DNA from: Bacillus halotolerans
GTDB taxonomy: Bacteria; Bacillota; Bacilli; Bacillales; Bacillaceae
Assembly (NCBI RefSeq): GCF_001517105.1
Contig: NZ_LPVF01000009.1
Coordinates: 365,742 to 429,741 of the forward strand
Direction of reading: 5' to 3'
Length of the DNA stretch: 64,000 nt
A model generated the notes under the pieces. The model did not search any database. It was not told where the DNA came from and saw nothing but the letters and a program-made list of their open reading frames with translations. This document shows, in pieces, positions 59,351-64,000 of this stretch (position 1 is the stretch's first letter; each line of letters opens with the position of its first letter). Made by a program: the position numbers and the translations under genes.

Positions 59351-60373
59351 CTATACAGCAGATGGATATTTCATTCGTGCCGCCACATGGCGGATGAGAT
59401 CAACTACTCTGCATGAGTAGCCCCATTCATTGTCATACCATGCGAGAACTTTTACTTTCCTGTCTTCCATCACCATTGTCGTAAGCCCGTCAATAACCGC
59501 CGAATGCGGATTCGTATTATAATCTGTCGACACGAGCGGTTCATCCGAATAATCAAGCACTCCGTACATTGACGTTTTGGCAGCCTGCTTGAATGCTTCG
59601 TTTACCTCTTCTGCCGTTACATCCGTTTTCAAGTCGACAACAAGATCAACTAATGAGACGTTCGGAACAGGCACACGCAAAGCGAGACCGTGAAGCTTTC
59701 CTTTCAGGTGAGGCAGAACAAGCGAAAGCGCCTTTGCTGCTCCTGTTGTCGTCGGAATGATGGATTCACCGCATGCCCGGGCGCGGCGCAAATCTTTGTG
59801 CGGATTATCAATATTTTTTTGATCATTCGTATAAGCGTGCACTGTCGTCATTAGACCGCTCTCAATGCCAAATTCATCATCAAGCACTTTCACAACCGGT
59901 GCAAGACAATTTGTCGTGCATGACGCATTTGAAATAATCACGTGGCGTTCAGCATCAAATTGGTCTTCATTAACACCCATCACAATGGTAACGTCTTCAT
60001 TTTTCCCCGGAGCGGTCAGAATGACTTTTTTCGCGCCCGCTTCAATATGTCCCATCGCTTTTTCTTTTGAATTAAACTTCCCTGTTGCTTCAACGACAAT
60101 GTCAATATCATATTCCCGCCAAGGCAGCTGTTGCGGATCACGGCTGTTTAACAAGAGTACTTTTTTTCCATTCACAATCAGACTGTCTTCTCCAGCCTCA
60201 ACCTCTTTGTCGTACCGTCCGTGATTTGTGTCATACTTTATTAAATGAGCCAGCGTTTCAGCCGAATAGCTGGCATTAATAGCCACTACTTGAATTTGAT
60301 CGTCTAACATTGCTTTTCTAAAGACCATTCTTCCGATTCTTCCAAACCCGTTTATCGCTACTTTTACCTTCAC
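59351..60373 (-). CDS. gapB: Gluconeogenic glyceraldehyde-3-phosphate dehydrogenase (NADP-preferring)
   Basis: Runs the GAPDH step in the direction of gluconeogenesis. The GTG at 60371-60373, six bases after GAGGGGTG, gives 340 residues from (M)KVKVAINGFGRIGRMVF. It has the Rossmann fold and the catalytic SNASCTTNCLAP (Cys) with HAYTNDQ. In the GapB branch the residue after the second beta strand differs from the NAD-type Asp (here INAS), which fits NADP use. Expression is blocked by CcpN in glycolytic conditions. Confidence 0.95.
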   Translation of the reverse strand: MKVKVAINGFGRIGRMVFRKAMLDDQIQVVAINASYSAETLAHLIKYDTNHGRYDKEVEAGEDSLIVNGKKVLLLNSRDPQQLPWREYDIDIVVEATGKFNSKEKAMGHIEAGAKKVILTAPGKNEDVTIVMGVNEDQFDAERHVIISNASCTTNCLAPVVKVLDDEFGIESGLMTTVHAYTNDQKNIDNPHKDLRRARACGESIIPTTTGAAKALSLVLPHLKGKLHGLALRVPVPNVSLVDLVVDLKTDVTAEEVNEAFKQAAKTSMYGVLDYSDEPLVSTDYNTNPHSAVIDGLTTMVMEDRKVKVLAWYDNEWGYSCRVVDLIRHVAARMKYPSAV

Positions 60374-60426
60374 GTTGGTCACCCCTCATCAATTATGTCA
60401 TTCTAAATTGTTGTCATCTGAAATTA

Positions 60427-60437
60427 GTATAACACAT
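60427..60437 (-). promoter_or_regulatory. CcpN operator overlapping the gapB -10
   Basis: Minus-strand TGTGTTATACT fits the CcpN consensus TRTGHYATAYW at every position and contains the TATACT -10 hexamer. The -35 at proper distance is weak. A second, looser match lies at 60495-60505 (TATGATACATC). Confidence 0.8.
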
Positions 60438-60538
60438 TAAAAAGAATTCGCCAGTACATATTGATAAAAATCAACGATTATAACGTTAATTTATGATGTA
60501 TCATACGTTTTCTTGCACACAATATGAGGATGAAGAAT

Positions 60539-60573
60539 CAAAAAAGCAGACAGCGCTGCGCACTGCCTGCTTT
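60539..60573 (-). terminator. Terminator after ytcD
   Basis: Minus-strand GCAGGCAGTGCG pairs with CGCTGTCTGC, followed by TTTTTT. Confidence 0.85.
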
Positions 60574-60579
60574 ATTTTC

Positions 60580-60960
60580 TTATGATTCCTGTTTCAATTT
60601 ATCATTGAGCACACTTTCTTCTAATACAGAGAAGGTATCGCCGTATACCTTGTTGATATGATTCGCTCCCCAATCGCAGAGCATATTTAAAATGCCTTCT
60701 AAGCTGCGGCCGTATTCACTCAGTTCGTATTCCACTTTAGGAGGAACCTGATTGTACACGATACGGTTAATGACACCGTCAGCTTCCAGCTCGCGCAGCT
60801 GCTGGGTCAGCATTTTTTGAGTGATATTCGGCATTAAACGCTTTAACTCACTTGTTCGTTTTTTTCCGTGTGTCAGGTGGCATAAAATCACGCATTTCCA
60901 TTTCCCGCCTATTACTTCAAGAGTCGCTTCAACTGAAATGTTATATTTTTTCTTCTCCAT
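60580..60960 (-). CDS. ytcD: HxlR-family winged-helix regulator
   Basis: MEKKKYNISVEATLEVIGGKWK opens a 126-residue MarR/HxlR-type DNA-binding protein; the longer frame is not supported. The wing region is FNxxx-like, seen as LKRLMPNITQKMLTQQLRELEADGVINRI and VEYELSEYG. Cys23 and Cys27 near the first helix could be redox-sensitive, as in some HxlR regulators. It is divergent from ytbD-ytbE and two palindromes sit between them, so it likely controls both sides. Inducer unknown. Confidence 0.9.
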   Translation of the reverse strand: MEKKKYNISVEATLEVIGGKWKCVILCHLTHGKKRTSELKRLMPNITQKMLTQQLRELEADGVINRIVYNQVPPKVEYELSEYGRSLEGILNMLCDWGANHINKVYGDTFSVLEESVLNDKLKQES

Positions 60961-60988
60961 GCGGTTCACTCTCCTTACAGGCACCAAA

Positions 60989-61021
60989 AAGTGACTATAG
61001 CACTTAAAAGTACGTACTTTT
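60989..61021. promoter_or_regulatory. Tandem palindromes, candidate YtcD operator
   Basis: Two adjoining palindromes: AAGTGactatagCACTT (60989-61005) and the perfect 16-bp AAAAGTACGTACTTTT (61006-61021). They lie in the ytcD-ytbD divergent region. Such AAGT/ACTT symmetry is seen in HxlR-type operators. The link to YtcD is inferred. Confidence 0.6.
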
Positions 61022-61143
61022 CTTTTTTGATGATATCTTTCATAATCACATTTGCCGGCTGAATTGAATCTGCTCTTTTATTTATATAGCTTGTTCGGCA
61101 GAATTTCAATCATACAACACATAACAGAAAAGGAGGATCTTGA

Positions 61144-62334
61144 ATGACTTCAGCCAATAAAAGCAGCATTCCTGCACTTCTGGCACTCGCCATTAGTGCA
61201 TTCGCGATAGGGACAACCGAATTTATCAGCGTCGGCCTTTTGCCGTTAATATCTGATGATTTACACATTCCTGTAACAACAGCGGGATTGACCGTTTCGC
61301 TATACGCACTGGGTGTTACGTTCGGCGCGCCTATTTTAACGTCATTGACCTCAAGCATGTCACGAAAGACGCTATTGCTTTGGATCATGATCATTTTTAT
61401 CGCCGGGAATACGATGGCCGCGTCGGCCACAAGCATCGGGATTCTTTTAACAGCACGTGTGATATCCGCTTTTTCACACGGTGTGTTTATGTCGATCGGC
61501 TCGACGATCGCAGCTGATCTTGTCCCTGAAAATAAAAGGGCGAGTGCGATTTCCATTATGTTTACAGGACTCACCGTCGCAACAGTAACCGGAGTTCCTT
61601 TCGGCACGTTTATCGGCCAGCAGCTCGGCTGGCGGTTTGCCTTTATGGTTATTATCGCCGTCGGCATTATCGCTGTCATTGCAAATGGCATTCTTGTCCC
61701 TTCCAATTTACGAAAAGGGACGAAAACAACGATGCGGGACCAATTGAAGCTTGTGACAAACGGCCGTTTACTGCTTTTATTTGTCATAACAGCTTTAGGG
61801 TACGGAGGAACATTTGTTGTGTTCACTTACCTGTCTCCCCTGCTTCAGGAAGTGACGGGCTTTAAGGCCGGCACTGTAGCCATTATCCTGCTCGTATACG
61901 GAATTGCCATTGCCATCGGCAATATGATTGGCGGGAAACTGTCCAATCGAAATCCGATCGCCTCGCTGTTTTATATGTTTATCGTACAGGCCCTCGTCCT
62001 GTTTACGTTAACATTTACGGCTCCTTATAAAATTGCCGGCCTCATTACGATTCTCTTTATGGGCTTGCTGGCCTTTATGAATGTGCCCGGCCTGCAAGTA
62101 TATGTCGTCATGCTGGCTGAACGTTTTGTACCGAGCGCAGTAGACGTAGCATCCGCGATTAATATTGCAGCATTTAACGCAGGAATTGCCCTAGGATCTT
62201 TTTTGGGAGGCGTGATTACCGATTCCATCGGACTGATTCATACCGCGTGGATTGGAGCTTTAATGGTAGCAGGAGCCGTCATCTTAACAGGCTGGAGCCG
62301 TCTTCTGGAAAAACAGGATCGGCAGGCAGCCTAA
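61144..62334 (+). CDS. ytbD: MFS transporter, drug efflux type
   Basis: A 396-residue, twelve-segment major facilitator protein of the DHA1 (AraJ/YdhP-like) family. AKGGAGG precedes the ATG. Family patterns include ALAISAFAIGTTEFISVGLLPLI at segment 1, then ALGVTFGAPILTSL, SRKTLLLW (the loop 2-3 motif) and RVISAFSHGVFMSIGS. Substrate unknown. It is followed within 24 bp by ytbE, so the two are an operon divergent from ytcD. Confidence 0.93.
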   Translation: MTSANKSSIPALLALAISAFAIGTTEFISVGLLPLISDDLHIPVTTAGLTVSLYALGVTFGAPILTSLTSSMSRKTLLLWIMIIFIAGNTMAASATSIGILLTARVISAFSHGVFMSIGSTIAADLVPENKRASAISIMFTGLTVATVTGVPFGTFIGQQLGWRFAFMVIIAVGIIAVIANGILVPSNLRKGTKTTMRDQLKLVTNGRLLLLFVITALGYGGTFVVFTYLSPLLQEVTGFKAGTVAIILLVYGIAIAIGNMIGGKLSNRNPIASLFYMFIVQALVLFTLTFTAPYKIAGLITILFMGLLAFMNVPGLQVYVVMLAERFVPSAVDVASAINIAAFNAGIALGSFLGGVITDSIGLIHTAWIGALMVAGAVILTGWSRLLEKQDRQAA

Positions 62335-62357
62335 CATTTCAATAGGAGGAAACAAAC

Positions 62358-63200
62358 ATGACAACACATTTACAAGCAGCAGCAACACTTCATAACGGGG
62401 TGAAAATGCCGTGGTTCGGCCTCGGAGTATTCCAAGTGGAAGAAGGATCAGAACTCGTCAGTGCGGTGAAAACAGCCATTGTTCACGGTTACCGCAGTAT
62501 TGATACTGCCGCTATCTACGGAAATGAAGCGGGAGTCGGGGAAGGCTTGCGGCAAGGAATTGAAGAAGCCGGCATCTCCAGAGAGGATCTATTTGTCACA
62601 TCAAAAGTGTGGAATGCGGATTTAGGGTATGAGGAAACATTGGCGGCATTTGAAACAAGCCTGTCAAAACTCGGTTTGGAATATTTAGATCTATACCTCA
62701 TTCACTGGCCTGTGGAAGGCAAATATAAAGAAGCTTGGAGAGCACTTGAAACACTGTATAAAGAAGGCCGTGTCAAAGCGATCGGAGTGAGCAATTTCCA
62801 AATCCACCACCTGAAGGATCTGCTGAAGGGTGCTGAAATGAAGCCTATGATCAACCAAGTGGAATTCCACCCGCGCCTTACGCAAAAAGAGCTGATGGAT
62901 TATTGCAAGAAGCAAGGCATTCAAATGGAAGCATGGTCACCTTTAATGCAGGGACAATTGCTTGATCATCCCGAGCTGACAGACATCGCAAAATCATATA
63001 ACAAATCCGTCGCGCAAATCATTTTACGCTGGGATTTACAGCACGGCGTCATCACCATTCCTAAATCTACAAAGGAACATCGAATTAAAGCGAACGCGAA
63101 CATATTTGATTTTGAATTATCACAGGATGACATGAACCGAATTGATGCGTTAAATGAAAATCTGCGCGTGGGTCCTGATCCGGACAATTTTGATTTTTAA
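62358..63200 (+). CDS. ytbE: Aldo-keto reductase
   Basis: NADPH-dependent reductase of aldehydes or ketones in the AKR5 family. The 280-residue protein has YRSIDTAAIYGNEAGVGEGL (catalytic Asp and Tyr), KVWNADLGYE with catalytic Lys, LIHWPVEGKYKE (His), GVSNFQIHHL and the NADP-binding ITIPKSTKEHRI. It follows ytbD with GGAGG before its ATG. Its pairing with an exporter and an HxlR regulator suggests detoxification of a reactive carbonyl; that is inference. Confidence 0.94.
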   Translation: MTTHLQAAATLHNGVKMPWFGLGVFQVEEGSELVSAVKTAIVHGYRSIDTAAIYGNEAGVGEGLRQGIEEAGISREDLFVTSKVWNADLGYEETLAAFETSLSKLGLEYLDLYLIHWPVEGKYKEAWRALETLYKEGRVKAIGVSNFQIHHLKDLLKGAEMKPMINQVEFHPRLTQKELMDYCKKQGIQMEAWSPLMQGQLLDHPELTDIAKSYNKSVAQIILRWDLQHGVITIPKSTKEHRIKANANIFDFELSQDDMNRIDALNENLRVGPDPDNFDF

Positions 63201-63205
63201 TCACA

Positions 63206-63234
63206 AAAACACCGTTCATAATGAACGGTGTTTT
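63206..63234. terminator. Bidirectional terminator between ytbE and coaE
   Basis: A 14-bp stem AAAACACCGTTCAT with ATGAACGGTGTTTT between convergent genes. Confidence 0.92.
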
Positions 63235-63235
63235 G

Positions 63236-63829
63236 TTATGCCCAGCAGCTGAGAATTTCCTCAAGCTGCTGTTTTGTCTCTTCCAGTGTGCCGCTATTAT
63301 CTATAACGTTATCCGCTCTTGACACTTTTTCCTCTAATGGCATTTGGGAGCGGATCCGGCTAAGCGCTTCTTCCACCGTTAATTGGTTGCGCTTGGTCAG
63401 GCGTTCAAGCTGAAGCTCTTTTGTCACACTGACCACAATAATTTTATCCACTAAAGACTCCAATTTGCTTTCGAACAAAAGCGGAATATCTAATACTACA
63501 AATGTCTCCTGATTTGCAATGGACTCATCACGCCGCTTGAGCATTTCCTCTCTGACCGCAGGATGAACAATTGAATTCAAAGCAAGACGCTTCTGTTCAT
63601 TTGTAAAGACCAGCGCCCCAAGCTTTCTTCTGTCTATATCACCATTTTCGAGCAGAATGTCTTCACCAAATTCGTCAATGATCTGCCGGTAGGCCGGCAT
63701 CCCTATTTCTACCGCTTGTTTTGCAATGATATCCGCATCTATGACAGTGATTCCTTTATCTATCAGCATATTGGCAACCGTACTTTTGCCGCTTGCTATT
63801 CCTCCCGTTAAACCAATGACTAAGGTCAA
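63236..63829 (-). CDS. coaE: Dephospho-CoA kinase
   Basis: Last step of coenzyme A synthesis: phosphorylates the ribose 3'-OH of dephospho-CoA. TTG at 63827-63829, eight bases after AAGGAG, gives 197 residues from (M)[18 protein letters not shown] with the P-loop. [11 protein letters not shown] and [14 protein letters not shown] carry the substrate and lid features. It follows ytaF by 15 bp. Confidence 0.95.
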   Translation of the reverse strand: MTLVIGLTGGIASGKSTVANMLIDKGITVIDADIIAKQAVEIGMPAYRQIIDEFGEDILLENGDIDRRKLGALVFTNEQKRLALNSIVHPAVREEMLKRRDESIANQETFVVLDIPLLFESKLESLVDKIIVVSVTKELQLERLTKRNQLTVEEALSRIRSQMPLEEKVSRADNVIDNSGTLEETKQQLEEILSCWA

Positions 63830-63844
63830 GAGATCCACTCCTTT

Positions 63845-64000
63845 TTACAATTTCCAGAGCCCGATCGTGATCAGCAGAAGCCCCGGCAAAAACGCCATTT
63901 TATCGATCCATCTCCATTTAGACAGAATATGGCCGGCATTGATGCCGACTGACACAAACAGCGAACTCATCATCGCGACGGTTATGCTCATCGCAATGGG
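63845..64000 (-). CDS. ytaF: Sporulation membrane protein YtaF (partial, C-terminal end)
   Basis: The last 51 codons are in the window, reading PIAMSITVAMMSSLFVSVGI then NAGHILSKWRWIDKMAFLPG and ending LLLITIGLWKL before TAA. Two hydrophobic segments around a GINAG-like turn fit the YtaF/MntP-type membrane family. It lies just upstream of coaE, as in B. subtilis, and the rest is cut off by the window edge. Confidence 0.8.
   Translation of the reverse strand, partial: PIAMSITVAMMSSLFVSVGINAGHILSKWRWIDKMAFLPGLLLITIGLWKL

Noticed and set aside
61110..61826. A 238-codon open frame on the minus strand
   Set aside because: It is antisense to ytbD, whose frame has clear MFS transporter motifs; the antisense product shows no motif and no ribosome site.

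Overview
This window is a low-GC Firmicute chromosome segment from the Bacillus subtilis species complex. Gene order follows the B. subtilis lysC-to-coaE region almost gene for gene: lysC, uvrC, trxA, xsa, etfAB, fadB, fadR, lcfA, mutS2, polX, zapA, rnhC, pheTS, sspI, glcDF, cstA, the arabinose operon, abnA, infC-rpmI-rplT, pftAB, lytTS, thrS, dnaI-dnaB, nrdR, speD, gapB, coaE. Protein lengths match that group, and SigA, SigW, AraR, CcpA, FadR and CcpN sites are recognisable by eye. The protein sequences do not match my memory of strain 168 exactly, so a sister species or divergent strain is likely. No phage, insertion sequence, tRNA, rRNA or CRISPR array was seen.

Layout. 0-5 kb: lysC with its lysine riboswitch, uvrC, trxA and the arabinofuranosidase xsa. 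5-10.5 kb: fatty-acid oxidation (etfA, etfB, fadB, fadR, lcfA). 10.5-21.5 kb: DNA repair, division and translation (yshE, mutS2, polX, yshB, zapA, rnhC, pheT, pheS with a T-box, the rRNA methyltransferase ysgA). 21.6-28 kb: the spore protein sspI, the glycolate oxidase genes with their regulator, a glyoxalase-fold protein and cstA. 28.2-30.0 kb: a three-gene PadR/DUF1700/DUF4097 module between cstA and abfA. 30-42 kb: the araABDLMNPQ-abfA operon and secreted arabinanase abnA. 42-45.4 kb: ysdC, ysdB, ysdA, rplT, rpmI, infC. 45.4-50.6 kb: a decayed alpha/beta hydrolase, an unfamiliar lipoprotein, and pftA/pftB with their two-component system, whose response regulator lytT is frameshifted. 50.7-64 kb: ysaA, thrS with a T-box, ytxC, ytxB, dnaI, dnaB, nrdR, speD, gapB, ytcD, ytbD, ytbE, coaE and the end of ytaF.

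How the genes work together. AbnA cuts arabinan outside the cell. AraNPQ imports the oligomers, with its ATPase encoded elsewhere. AbfA and Xsa release arabinose, and AraA, AraB and AraD convert it to xylulose-5-phosphate. Three AraR-controlled promoters (xsa, araA, abnA), each with a nearby CcpA cre site, tie this together, and a further cre lies inside araB. Other carbon-source switches are FadR for fatty acids, CcpN for gapB, LytST plus CcpA for the pyruvate transporter PftAB, and probably YsfB for glycolate.

Most notable departures from the standard B. subtilis layout: the 1-base frameshift in lytT, the PadR/DUF1700/DUF4097 cassette, the coiled-coil lipoprotein next to a hydrolase pseudogene, two very small membrane-peptide ORFs, and tandem palindromes between the HxlR-type regulator ytcD and ytbD.
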